DNA from: Xanthomonas sp. 3793
Lineage (GTDB): Bacteria; Pseudomonadota; Gammaproteobacteria; Xanthomonadales; Xanthomonadaceae
DNA: 41,224 nucleotides
Direction of reading: 5' to 3'
Assembly: GCF_024806835.1 (NCBI RefSeq)
Contig: NZ_JANTYU010000005.1
Location: 344,411 to 385,634 of the forward strand
Shown: positions 26,453-36,490 of the stretch, piece by piece
How positions within the stretch are numbered: position 1 is the stretch's first letter
Layout of the letters: each line of letters begins with the position of its first letter
Program-made: the position numbers and the translations under genes
The notes under the pieces: model-generated
Database searches by the model: none
Told to the model about the DNA's origin: nothing
The model's input: only the letters and a program-made list of their open reading frames with translations

Positions 26453-28230
26453 AGGTTGGCCCCGATATCGATGTAGAGCTGGAACTGCGAGTCGGGATCG
26501 TTCAAGCCGTGTGCAATGTCCACGCGCACCGGTCCCACCGGCGAGCGCCAACGCAGACCGAAGCCGATACCGGTATGCCAGTCGGGCCGGTCGTCGAAGG
26601 CGCTGCCGCTATCGACAAATACTGCCCCGCCCCATGGGCCGCCCTTCAAGTAATGCTCGTACTCGGCACTGGCGGTGACCACGTTCTTGGCACCCAGCGC
26701 AAATTCGTCCGGCTTGGGCGTGCGTGGGCCGACTTCGCGGAAGGCATAGCCGCGAATGCTGTTGGCGCCGCCGGCAAAGAAGCGCAGGCTGGGCGGCATC
26801 GCCACCAGATCGCTGGTCCAGGTGGTGCCGCCTTCGCCGCGCAGGATCACCCGCCCGTTGTCTCCGGCACCGAGGAACCAGCGCAGCTGGCCATAGAGCT
26901 GGCCGAAGTTGGTGTCCGAGCCGGCACCTTCGGCGCCACCACGGATCAGCGCCTGGCCCGACACACCGCTGCGCGGAAACAGCCGGTCGTCGACATTGAC
27001 GTAGTTGGCCTGCAGCTGCGGATAGATCAGCGTGGAGGTTTCGTACACCGCGCCTTCGAAGTCGTTGCCGCTGCTGAACCGCCAGCGCTCGCGCAAGGCA
27101 TTGATCGAAGCGATGGCGCTCCAGCGCTCGTTGATCTGGCCGCTGCGGCTGCCGGTGAGTTTGACGTTGCGCAGGTCGATGTAGTCGGTCTGCTCGTCGT
27201 ACAGGCGCGCCGAGGCGGTATACCAGCCATCGAGCCAGCGGAACGCCGGTACCCGGTAGCTGGTGGTCAGGCTCTTGCGGTTCTGCGCGTAGTCCAGCTG
27301 CGTGTCCATCTTGTGGCCGCGCGAATTCACATAGCGCCGCTCCACCCCGCCGCGCACACCGGCCCCGCTCTCGCTGCCGTAGCTCAGGCCCGAGGTATAC
27401 ACGGTGCGCTTGGCGCGGGTGAGCTTGACGTCCACCGGCACGCGGCCATCGGCGTCGGCTTCTTCGGGCTTGGGCTGGATGTCGATGGTGCTGAAGTAAT
27501 CCAGCTTGGTCAGCGACTCGCGCAGCCGATCCAGCTTGCCTTCGTGGTAGTAGCTGCCCTCGTCCCAGTACACCAGCGGGTCGAACAGGCCATCGCGAAA
27601 GTAGTCGTAGTCGAAGCGCACCTTGCCCATGTCGTAGCGGCGGCCGCTGTCCCAGTTCAGGTCGATGTCGGCCGCGTGTTCGGCGCGCGTCACCGCCACC
27701 CGGCGCTGGGTGAAATCGGCATCGAAGTATCCGCGCTCGGCCAGCCGCCGGGTGATGCGCACCTTGCTGGCTTCGTATTGCGGATGACTGAAGACCTGGC
27801 CTTCGCGCGGCTCGAACTGCTTGAGGTCCTGCCCCAGATAGCGGTCCTGCTCGGCCCAGCCGGTGATGGAGATATGCGAGGTGCGCACCCGCACCGGCTC
27901 GCCACGGTTCACAGTGATCACCACCGTCACCCGGTCGCCGTTGCGCGGCGCGGCCAGTTCGATGGTGGGCGAATAGTAGCCGAACGGCTCCAGCGCCTCG
28001 CGCGTCTGCCGCTCGGCCTGCGCCAGCAGGTACTCCAGTCGCGACTCGCCCTGCTCCTTACCGACGGCCTCGTACAGAGACAGGGAGACCTCGATGTTCT
28101 CGATCATCTCGGCATCGTCGCCGTCGTCCAGGCCCTTGATCTCGATCTTGTCGATGGTCGCCCGGGCAATCGCTTGCAGCGGAACGAACAGGGTGCACAG
28201 CAGGGAGAGAGCAAACGCGGCTTTAAGCAT
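26449..28230 (-). CDS. tamA: TamA, Omp85-family outer-membrane subunit
   Basis: A 593-residue protein (E. coli TamA 577). A signal peptide (LKAAFALSLLCTLFVPLQAIA) is followed by three POTRA domains (about residues 25-265) starting TIDKIEIKGL, then a 16-strand barrel. Loop 6 shows the Omp85 signature SIRGYAFREVGP near residue 490. The barrel ends with FQLYIDIGANL. The ATG at 28230 was chosen because it opens the signal peptide; the frame extends to a TTG at 28266 with no ribosome site. No strong Shine-Dalgarno is seen for either start. tamA and tamB overlap by four bases. Confidence 0.92.
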   Translation of the reverse strand: MLKAAFALSLLCTLFVPLQAIARATIDKIEIKGLDDGDDAEMIENIEVSLSLYEAVGKEQGESRLEYLLAQAERQTREALEPFGYYSPTIELAAPRNGDRVTVVITVNRGEPVRVRTSHISITGWAEQDRYLGQDLKQFEPREGQVFSHPQYEASKVRITRRLAERGYFDADFTQRRVAVTRAEHAADIDLNWDSGRRYDMGKVRFDYDYFRDGLFDPLVYWDEGSYYHEGKLDRLRESLTKLDYFSTIDIQPKPEEADADGRVPVDVKLTRAKRTVYTSGLSYGSESGAGVRGGVERRYVNSRGHKMDTQLDYAQNRKSLTTSYRVPAFRWLDGWYTASARLYDEQTDYIDLRNVKLTGSRSGQINERWSAIASINALRERWRFSSGNDFEGAVYETSTLIYPQLQANYVNVDDRLFPRSGVSGQALIRGGAEGAGSDTNFGQLYGQLRWFLGAGDNGRVILRGEGGTTWTSDLVAMPPSLRFFAGGANSIRGYAFREVGPRTPKPDEFALGAKNVVTASAEYEHYLKGGPWGGAVFVDSGSAFDDRPDWHTGIGFGLRWRSPVGPVRVDIAHGLNDPDSQFQLYIDIGANL

Positions 28231-28409
28231 CGGCAAAGGATACCCAGCCTGGGCGTGAAGGGACAAAAAATCTGAAGAAACACGCCTATACGGCAGCGGA
28301 CGGAACTAGGTACAGTCGGTACGTTGTTAACGTTTCGTTGACACCCATTGCGTGCGGACCCCCGATTGCCGCGCGCCCGTTCATACCTTTGGAGAGAGAG
28401 GTGCGTTTC

Positions 28410-31160
28410 ATGAAGCGTCATTTACTGGTTACGGCGGTCTGCACCGCACTGACCATGCCATCGCTTGCCATGGCACAGGATCGAGGTGAAGTCACTCAAC
28501 TGGACAAGGTGACGGTGACAGGGTCGTTGATCCCCCGTTCCCAGGTCGAAACCGCAACCCCGGTGTTCTCGATCACCGCCCAGGACATCCAGCGCCGCGG
28601 CTTCAAGGACGTCTACGACGTGCTGCGCTCGCAACCGATGGCGACCGGCTCGGTGCAGGATGGCCAGTTCAGCGGAGGATTCACCGCCGGCGCCAAGTCG
28701 CTGAGCCTGCTCGGCCTGGATCCCGGCTTCACCCTGGTGCTGATCGACGGCCGGCCGATGGCCGACTACCCGCTGCTGTACAACGGGCAGAGCAACTTCG
28801 TCGATCTGGCCAGCGTGCCGGTGGGCATGGTCGAGCGCATCGACGTGGCGCCCGGTAACCAGTCCTCGATCTACGGCTCCAGCGCAATCGCCGGTGTGGT
28901 CAACATCATCCTGAAAAAGCGCATGGACGGCGTGCAGATGAATTACCGCATGGGCACCTATGACGGCGGTGGCGGCAACAACCAGCGCTTTCAGCTGACC
29001 GGCGGCAACGAGATCGGCGGCGCCAACATCGTGTGGGGCCTGCAGCTCAACAACCAGGATCCGATCTACGGCTATCAGCGCCGCGATTTCGATTCCACCA
29101 GCGACAATCCGGACCCGACCCTGCGTTATGGCTCACGTATCGCCTTGCATAACCTCCCAACCACCTACATCGACCCGGGCGCCGAAAATTGTGCTGCATT
29201 GGGACCGCTGTTCAATGGCTCGGTGCAGTACGACAACCGCGCCAACCGCGGCAATTTCTGCAGCAGCCGCACCGAGCCGGGTTACGCCAGCATCCTCAAC
29301 AAGGAGCGCAGCGCCAGCGGCTATGCCAACCTGAGCTATGCCTTCAACGACAACGTCGAGCTGTACTCGACCCTGCTGCTCAATCGCACCAAGGTCGAGG
29401 TCAATAGTGGACCCCGCTTCTGGCAGACCTCGTCCGATACCGGTGGTTTTTTCTACAACGGGGATAGCCAGCAGCTCGAAAGCTATCAACGCATCTTTGC
29501 GCCGGAAGAAACCGGCAATCAGAACTTCAACAACGACCGCCAGACTGCCGACTCCTACAACATCGCGCTCGGCCTGAAAGGCGGCCTGGGTGCCAGCAAC
29601 TGGACCTACGATACGTATTACGCACGCTCGGAATATCGCATCGAAAGCCGCCAGCAGTGGCCGCTCGCCGACCGTATCGAAGATTTTTTCCGCGAACAGT
29701 TCCTTGGCGCTCCGCAGGGCGAGTACTACGGCTACCCGATTTATTCGCCCAACGATGCCAACTTCTACCGCGCATTGACGCCGGCGCAGTACCGCAGCTT
29801 CAACGACGAAATCCGCACCAAGTCCAGGACCTGGACCCAGAACGTGAACCTGCAACTGACCAACACCGAGTTGTTCAACATGCCGGCCGGTGCGGTCGGC
29901 ATCGCCGGCGTGTTGCAGGCAGGTAATCAGTACTGGACCAACCCGACCGACCAGCGCGTGATCGCCGGCGACTTCTATCAGCTGACCGGCACCCAGGGCA
30001 GCGGCAAGCGTGAGAACTGGGCGGCGGCGTTCGAAATGCGCGTGCCGATCCTGAGCACCCTCACGGCCAATCTGTCGGGCCGTTACGACGACTACAAGAA
30101 CCAGGGCGGCGGTGGCGATTCCAAGTTCACCTATAAGGCCGCGCTGGAATTCCGTCCGATCGATTCGCTGCTGTTCCGCGGCAACTACGCCACCGCGTTC
30201 AAGGCACCGGACATGGCGTTCTCGTTCGCTGGCGACAGCGGCTTCTTCCAGGGCGTCAACGACTACTACCGCTGCGCGGTCGAAGAACCCGGCGTGCCGA
30301 TCGCCGACTGCACCTATTCCGGCACCAGCATCCAGGGCCGTCGGTCCGGCAATGCGGATCTGCAGTCGATCACCGCCAAATCCTGGGGCGCCGGCGTGGT
30401 GTGGTCGCCGAGCGCACGCTTCAGCGTCAATGCCGATTACTACAACATCAAGATCGATGACAAGGTCAGCGACCTGAGCACCGATGCGTTGCTGCAGAAC
30501 GAATCGGCCTGCCGGCTCGGCGCCCTGGACATCAACTCGCCAACCTGCGTCGACGCGCTGTCGCGCATCGATCGCACCGCCGCCGATGCGCCGGTACCCA
30601 ATCGCCTGAGCAATGTCCGCATCAACCCGGTCAATATTTCCAACGAGGAAATCTCCGGCGTGCTGACCAAGGCGACCTACAACCTGGCCACCGAGTCGTG
30701 GGGCCTGTTTGTGTTCGACGCGCAATACAACCTGACGCTCAAGCACGAAAGTCAGCAGTTCCCGCAAGACCCGGTGCGCGACCTGCTGAGCGAGCCGTTC
30801 TTCTCTTCCGAGTTCCGCAGCATCACCAATGCCTCGATCACCTGGCAGAAGGATGCGTGGACCACCACCTTGTTCGGCCAGTGTTACGGCCGTACGCCCA
30901 ACTTCACCGCGGGCCAGAGCACCGATGGCTATGCAGTGGAAGGGGCGCGCAAGGTTGGCGCCTGGACCACGTTCAATGCGACGCTGGACTATGCGATCAA
31001 CGACGACATCTCGCTGACGGCCACCGTCAACAACCTGGCCGATACCCGTCCGCCGCGAGATCGCACCTACACCAGTTACCCCTACTACAACATCTTCAAC
31101 TACACCGGCTACGGCCGTTCCTACATGCTGGAATTGAACTGGCGCTTCGGCGCGCAGTGA
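28410..31160 (+). CDS. TonB-dependent outer-membrane receptor
   Basis: A 916-residue receptor. The signal peptide (KRHLLVTAVCTALTMPSLAMAQ) is followed by a TonB-box-like segment LDKVTVTGSLIPR. A plug domain (about residues 45-165) contains VYDVLRSQP, LVLIDGRPM, VERIDVAPG and SIYGSSAIAGVVNII, and a large beta barrel ends in YMLELNWRF. The ATG at 28410 has GGAGAGAGAGG upstream. Plug motifs of the GRPM...IYGSSAIAG type are typical of Xanthomonas receptors for carbohydrates, peptides or siderophores. No substrate genes flank it: it is divergent from tamA and ends at its own terminator. Confidence 0.9.
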   Translation: MKRHLLVTAVCTALTMPSLAMAQDRGEVTQLDKVTVTGSLIPRSQVETATPVFSITAQDIQRRGFKDVYDVLRSQPMATGSVQDGQFSGGFTAGAKSLSLLGLDPGFTLVLIDGRPMADYPLLYNGQSNFVDLASVPVGMVERIDVAPGNQSSIYGSSAIAGVVNIILKKRMDGVQMNYRMGTYDGGGGNNQRFQLTGGNEIGGANIVWGLQLNNQDPIYGYQRRDFDSTSDNPDPTLRYGSRIALHNLPTTYIDPGAENCAALGPLFNGSVQYDNRANRGNFCSSRTEPGYASILNKERSASGYANLSYAFNDNVELYSTLLLNRTKVEVNSGPRFWQTSSDTGGFFYNGDSQQLESYQRIFAPEETGNQNFNNDRQTADSYNIALGLKGGLGASNWTYDTYYARSEYRIESRQQWPLADRIEDFFREQFLGAPQGEYYGYPIYSPNDANFYRALTPAQYRSFNDEIRTKSRTWTQNVNLQLTNTELFNMPAGAVGIAGVLQAGNQYWTNPTDQRVIAGDFYQLTGTQGSGKRENWAAAFEMRVPILSTLTANLSGRYDDYKNQGGGGDSKFTYKAALEFRPIDSLLFRGNYATAFKAPDMAFSFAGDSGFFQGVNDYYRCAVEEPGVPIADCTYSGTSIQGRRSGNADLQSITAKSWGAGVVWSPSARFSVNADYYNIKIDDKVSDLSTDALLQNESACRLGALDINSPTCVDALSRIDRTAADAPVPNRLSNVRINPVNISNEEISGVLTKATYNLATESWGLFVFDAQYNLTLKHESQQFPQDPVRDLLSEPFFSSEFRSITNASITWQKDAWTTTLFGQCYGRTPNFTAGQSTDGYAVEGARKVGAWTTFNATLDYAINDDISLTATVNNLADTRPPRDRTYTSYPYYNIFNYTGYGRSYMLELNWRFGAQ

Positions 31161-31180
31161 GTCATTGGTTGTGACCAACG

Positions 31181-31205
31181 ACCGGCAGTCAGCATGACTG
31201 CCGGT
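31181..31205 (+). terminator. Intrinsic terminator of the TonB-dependent receptor gene
   Basis: A perfect 11-bp stem, ACCGGCAGTCA with TGACTGCCGGT, around a 3-base loop, followed by CTTCTTTG. It lies 20 bp after the receptor stop codon. Confidence 0.85.
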
Positions 31206-31539
31206 CTTCTTTGCTGCAGGACCATCGACGTAGATGCGTCTGGACCGGACCCAAGCGCAGCGACCAACATCGACTGAACGCCGTGTCGATGGACTCCAGG
31301 TGCTGGTCGCGTTGGTCTTGGCAGAGATGTCCAGGCACGTGGGCGAGGGCGCGATGCCCTCACCGCTTGCAGGACATGCCGTGCGCCTATCCGCGTAAGT
31401 TCTTGCGCGGCATCCATTCCGCCACAGGGTCCGGCAAGTCGCGAAAACATCGCATCTGCCGACGTGGTGACGTGCTGACGGGGATCAAACCGCAGGCCGT
31501 ATCCACACGACGGTGAACGCGCTCGTTGGTCAGCCGCTC
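31206..31539. other. Gene-free gap before the sulfotransferase gene
   Basis: This 334-bp stretch lies between convergent genes. Short open frames exist on both strands but show no start signal or family motif. The composition is ordinary. It may be an old dispersed repeat or decayed gene, but nothing in it can be named. Confidence 0.5.
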
Positions 31540-33132
31540 CTAGAGCGTAGCGTTTGTTTCGATCATGCCTGCACGCAGCAAGGCCTGCCTCAGCGGCTCC
31601 AGTTGCGTTGCGTAGCGGCGCCACGCTTCCACATTGCGCCCATGCACACCTTCGCGCACCTGCACGCTGCTTAGCGTGGCCGACGCTGCGGCATTGCGGG
31701 TGATGTCGATCTGCCCCGGCTCTATCGCCAACCCGCAGCGCCTCATCAACTGCTCCAGCACCGCAGACGGATCGCGCACCATCTGCGCATAGTCCACATC
31801 GATCACCCGGCCCGGGAGCGCGGCACGCCAGTGCGCCATCAGGCCGTGATACGCCTGGTAATGCCGCGCCAGGGTTTGCAGGTCGTAGCTGTAGGCATAG
31901 GAATCGCCGAACAGCGCGCGATAGTTGGAAAAACACACCGCCATCGGCTCGCGCACCAGATGCACGATCAGCGCGCCCGGCAAGGCACGTGCAATCGGCC
32001 CGATCGCCACCGCGTTGGCAGGCAACTTGTCGATGTACCAGCGGGCCGACCCGGCGCGCCACTGCGTCTGCTCCAGATAGCGCTGCCCGACCTGTGCGTA
32101 GTCCAGCGTGGGCAGCGCCTGCAACAGGCCTGCATCCAGCAGGCTTCGCCCGGCCTGGTCCGCGCCCCAGCGCAACTGATGGCCGAAGTCGCTCAGCTCG
32201 CCCGCAGCGACAATCTGCGAATGGTTGCCCAGCATGCGCTCGAGCACCGTGGTGCCCGAGCGTGGCAGGCCAAGCACGAAGATGGGTTGCGGGCCGTGTG
32301 CAACGTCGGCCGGCTGGGCTGCGAACACCCTCTGATCGGCCAAGGCGCCCAATTGCGCGTACAGCGATGCCTCGGCCTGGGCATCGTGGCGCAAGCGTGC
32401 GTGCATGACCGCATTGCCCTGTTGCAGCGCATCCCAGGCGGCATCGGTATCGCCGAGGTCCTCCAGCTCCTTGTACAGCGCGAACGCCAGCCCGGCACGG
32501 TCTTCGCTCCCGGGAGCGGAGCGCTGCAACTGCTGGCGCAGCGCCGCGACATGGTTATCGCTCGTACTCTGGCGACGCAAGCGTGCACGCGTCAGCGCCG
32601 CGCGGCCGTAGCCGGGCTTCTGCGCCAGGGTCTGTTCCAGCGCCTGCGCGGCCGCGTCCAGATGCCCGTTGAACTGCAATTGCACGGCAAGGAAAAAGCG
32701 GAAATCCGCGCCATCGAATCCGCAGGCCTGCGCGCGCTGCATCATCGCCAGTGCCTCGGGATGTTCGCCCAGGGATTGGTGTACGTGCGCCAGCAAGGCC
32801 AGCGTTGCGCCATCGCCACACTGCAGCACCGATGGATGCCGCAGCAGCGCATGCAACGGTCGATGTTCGCCGACGCGCAGCAGCGCCTGTGCCACACGGC
32901 AACGCAGCGTCACATCCTTGCCCAGATCGCGCGCGGCCAGGCGTAGCTGGGTGACCGCCTCGCGCATCCTGCCGCTCGCCAGCACGGTGCCGGCCAACAG
33001 CACACGGGCCGACACATGCGTCGGCTCCAGCGCCAACACCGCCTGCAACGCCGCCGCCGCTGCGGGCATGTCGCGGCGTGCCAGCGCAGCCTGGGCACTG
33101 TGCCACTGCGTCGCGCCGGCAGCGGTGGACAT
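31540..33132 (-). CDS. TPR-sulfotransferase fusion protein
   Basis: A 530-residue cytoplasmic protein. Residues 1 to about 250 form TPR-like helical repeats (ALARRDMPAAAAALQAVLALEPTH, LAQKPGYGRAALTRAR). Residues 275 to about 490 form a sulfotransferase domain with the 5'-phosphosulfate loop IFVLGLPRSGTTVLERML and the 3'-phosphate region LIVHLVREPMAVCFSNYR. The expected donor is PAPS and the acceptor may be a peptide or glycan bound by the TPR part. The ATG at 33132 shares one base with the glyS stop (TGATG), so translation is coupled to glyS. The function is otherwise unlinked to aminoacylation, as far as sequence shows. Confidence 0.85.
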   Translation of the reverse strand: MSTAAGATQWHSAQAALARRDMPAAAAALQAVLALEPTHVSARVLLAGTVLASGRMREAVTQLRLAARDLGKDVTLRCRVAQALLRVGEHRPLHALLRHPSVLQCGDGATLALLAHVHQSLGEHPEALAMMQRAQACGFDGADFRFFLAVQLQFNGHLDAAAQALEQTLAQKPGYGRAALTRARLRRQSTSDNHVAALRQQLQRSAPGSEDRAGLAFALYKELEDLGDTDAAWDALQQGNAVMHARLRHDAQAEASLYAQLGALADQRVFAAQPADVAHGPQPIFVLGLPRSGTTVLERMLGNHSQIVAAGELSDFGHQLRWGADQAGRSLLDAGLLQALPTLDYAQVGQRYLEQTQWRAGSARWYIDKLPANAVAIGPIARALPGALIVHLVREPMAVCFSNYRALFGDSYAYSYDLQTLARHYQAYHGLMAHWRAALPGRVIDVDYAQMVRDPSAVLEQLMRRCGLAIEPGQIDITRNAAASATLSSVQVREGVHGRNVEAWRRYATQLEPLRQALLRAGMIETNATL

Positions 33133-35303
33133 CAGCTGGACAGATGCTCGATGGCGGCAACGCTGCCGAGGCGGTCGCCGAGCTTCTTCAGCAGCGCCAG
33201 ACGGTTGGCACGCAGCTGGGGGTCTTCGGCGTTGACCATCACGCCATCGAAGAACGCATCCACCTGCGGGCGCAGGCGGGCCAGGCGCGCGAGCACGGCA
33301 ACGTAGTCGTGGCGGTGCAACGCATCGCCAGTGTCGCCGATGGCCGCTTCCACCGCTTCGGCCAGGGCTTCCTCGGCCGGTTCGCGCAGCAGCGTGGTGT
33401 CGATGTCGCCGGGGATCTCGCCCTCGACCTTGCGCAGGATGTTGCGGATGCGCTTGTTGGCCGCGGCCAGGGCTTCGGCTTCGGGCAGCATGGCGAAGAT
33501 GCCGATCGCATCGATGCGGCGGTCGAAGTCGTAGAGCGATGCCGGCCTCAGTTCTGCGACGGCGTTGAAGTGGGTGGCGGGGACGCCCTTGTCGGCGTAG
33601 TAGCCGCGTAGGCGGTCGAGGATGAAGTCGTAGACCTCAGCGAGATCCTTATTCGTAAAACTAGATTCACCCAAGTGCGAAACCTCGACCTTCACACCTT
33701 TTGATGCGGCGGTCATAGCAGCGTCGGTCTTTCGGGTAGCCGCTACGTCGGCGATGCCTTCATTGACGCGAGAGTACGCATCATGAATTAGGTTCTTCAA
33801 ATCCAGATCAAACCCACTCTCAATCACGGTCCGCGCCAACCCCAACGCATTACGCCGCAACGCAAACGGATCCTTGTTGCCGGTCGGTTTCAATCCAGCC
33901 GCGAACCCACCGGCCAACGTATCCAGACGCTCGGCAATCGCCAGCACCTTGCCCAACGGCGACAGCGCGATGTCGTCGCCGGCAAAACGCGGCTGGTAAG
34001 CCTCGTCGATGGCCAGCGAAATCTCACTGGGCTCACCGGCGGCCTTGGCGTAATGGCGGCCGGCAATGCCCTGCAATTCCGGGAATTCATTGACCATGCG
34101 CGATTGCAGATCGTTCTTGGCCAGTTCCGCGGCGCGACGCGCCTGCACTGGATCGGCACCGACCTGCGGTGCGATCGCCTCGGCCAGTGCCGCCACGCGC
34201 GCCACCTTGTCGGCCACGCTGCCCAGCTTGGCCTGGTAGGTGACGCTGGCCAGACCCGCGCCCATCGCCTCCAGCCCCTGCTTGAGGTCTTCGTCGAAGA
34301 AGAACTTGGCATCGGCAAAACGCGGACGGATCACCCGCTCGTAGCCCTTGGCCACTTCGGCCACGTCCCTGGAGACGATATTGGCGATGCCGATGAACTG
34401 CTCGGTCAACTTGCCGCCGTCATCCAGAACCGGGAAGAACTTCTGGTTGATCTCCATGGTTTCGATCAGCGCTTCCTGCGGTACCGCCAGGAACTCGCGC
34501 TCGAAACTGCACAGCACCGCCGACGGCCATTCCACCAGGTTGACTACCTGCTCCAGGTTGTCGTCGCTGATACGCGCGCTGCCGCCGGCCTGCCTGGCGG
34601 CCGCTTCGACCTCTTCGATGATGCGCGTGCGGCGTGCATCGGCATCCACCAGCACATGCGCGCTGCGCAATGCGTCGATGTAATCGCCCGGCACTGCCAA
34701 CGATACCTCGCCCTCATGCATGAAGCGGTGGCCACGGCTGACGCGGTCGCCACGCACGCCCAGCAATTCGGCCGGAATCACCTCGTTGCCGAACAGCAGC
34801 ACCAGCCACTGCACCGGCCGCGCGAAGGCGTATTCGTGTGCGCCCCAGCGCATCGGCTTGGGGATCGGCATTGCGGCGATCGCCTCGCGCAGAATGTCGG
34901 GCAGCAGGTCGGCAGTGCGCGCACCCGGCGTCACCGCGCGATGCACGAAGCGCTCGCCCTTGGCATCGCTGGTGCGCTCCAGTGCGGTCCAGTCGATTCC
35001 GGCCTTGGCGGCGAAACCGGCCAGCGCCTTGGTCGGCTTGCCCTCGGCGTCGAGGGCGATGTTGAGATACGGGCCCAGCACTTCGGAGCGCTGCTCCGGC
35101 TGCTCGGTGGCCACGCCCGGCAGCAGCACCGCCAGGCGGCGCGGCGTGGACAGCGGCTTGGCGTCGCCACGGGCGACGGCGACGCCGCGCTTTTCCAGAC
35201 CGGCCAGCACGCCATCGAAGAAGGCCTGCGCCAGGCCCGGCAGCGCCTTGACCGGCAGCTCTTCGGTGCCCAGTTCGATCAGCAGGGGAAGGTGTTCGCT
35301 CAT
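33132..35303 (-). CDS. glyS: Glycyl-tRNA synthetase beta subunit
   Basis: A 723-residue subunit of the alpha2beta2 glycyl-tRNA synthetase (E. coli GlyS 689). Typical segments are [15 protein letters not shown] at the N-terminus, [45 protein letters not shown], an HD-like central domain and an anticodon-binding C-terminus (FDRRIDAIG...[12 protein letters not shown]). The beta subunit binds tRNA and supports the alpha catalytic subunit encoded by glyQ just upstream. Codons for residues about 484-555 (33640-33850) are unusually AT-rich and include codons rare elsewhere in this window. The frame is intact. It shares one base with the sulfotransferase start. Confidence 0.95.
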   Translation of the reverse strand: MSEHLPLLIELGTEELPVKALPGLAQAFFDGVLAGLEKRGVAVARGDAKPLSTPRRLAVLLPGVATEQPEQRSEVLGPYLNIALDAEGKPTKALAGFAAKAGIDWTALERTSDAKGERFVHRAVTPGARTADLLPDILREAIAAMPIPKPMRWGAHEYAFARPVQWLVLLFGNEVIPAELLGVRGDRVSRGHRFMHEGEVSLAVPGDYIDALRSAHVLVDADARRTRIIEEVEAAARQAGGSARISDDNLEQVVNLVEWPSAVLCSFEREFLAVPQEALIETMEINQKFFPVLDDGGKLTEQFIGIANIVSRDVAEVAKGYERVIRPRFADAKFFFDEDLKQGLEAMGAGLASVTYQAKLGSVADKVARVAALAEAIAPQVGADPVQARRAAELAKNDLQSRMVNEFPELQGIAGRHYAKAAGEPSEISLAIDEAYQPRFAGDDIALSPLGKVLAIAERLDTLAGGFAAGLKPTGNKDPFALRRNALGLARTVIESGFDLDLKNLIHDAYSRVNEGIADVAATRKTDAAMTAASKGVKVEVSHLGESSFTNKDLAEVYDFILDRLRGYYADKGVPATHFNAVAELRPASLYDFDRRIDAIGIFAMLPEAEALAAANKRIRNILRKVEGEIPGDIDTTLLREPAEEALAEAVEAAIGDTGDALHRHDYVAVLARLARLRPQVDAFFDGVMVNAEDPQLRANRLALLKKLGDRLGSVAAIEHLSS

Positions 35304-35365
35304 ATCAGGTGAACCTTGGCTTATGTCCCTTCTGCCATCAACGGACGAAGGTGACTGGAGAATGT

Positions 35366-35484
35366 CCTTCTCCCGCTGGCGGGAGAAGGTGGCGCGCCGC
35401 GCCGGATGAGGGTCGTGCCAAGACGGCGGAGACGTACTGCCCCCATCCGCCCTGCGGGCACCTTCCCCCGCCAGCGGGGGAAGG
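35366..35484. repeat. Inverted pair of CTTCTCCCG palindromes between glyQ and glyS
   Basis: One unit (35366-35412: CCTTCTCCCGC/GCGGGAGAAGG plus GGATGAGGG) and a second in opposite orientation (35441-35484: CCCCATCCGCC...CCTTCCCCCGCC/GGCGGGGGAAGG) face each other across 28 bp. They sit inside the presumed glyQ-glyS transcript and could fold into stable RNA stems that adjust glyS expression. Confidence 0.8.
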
Positions 35485-35492
35485 ACACAGCA

Positions 35493-36401
<909 letters not shown>

Positions 36402-36490
36402 GCAGCAAGGGCCGTGCGAAAGGGGTGCGCTAGTATACCGGCCGACCCGCAGCGCTTTGCCGCGGAACACCGCTGCAGGGGAAACAAGCG

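Noticed and set aside
28338..28409. Upstream TTG start extending the TonB-dependent receptor
   Set aside because: It would add residues before a clean signal peptide, and the strong GGAGAGAGAGG site serves the ATG at 28410.
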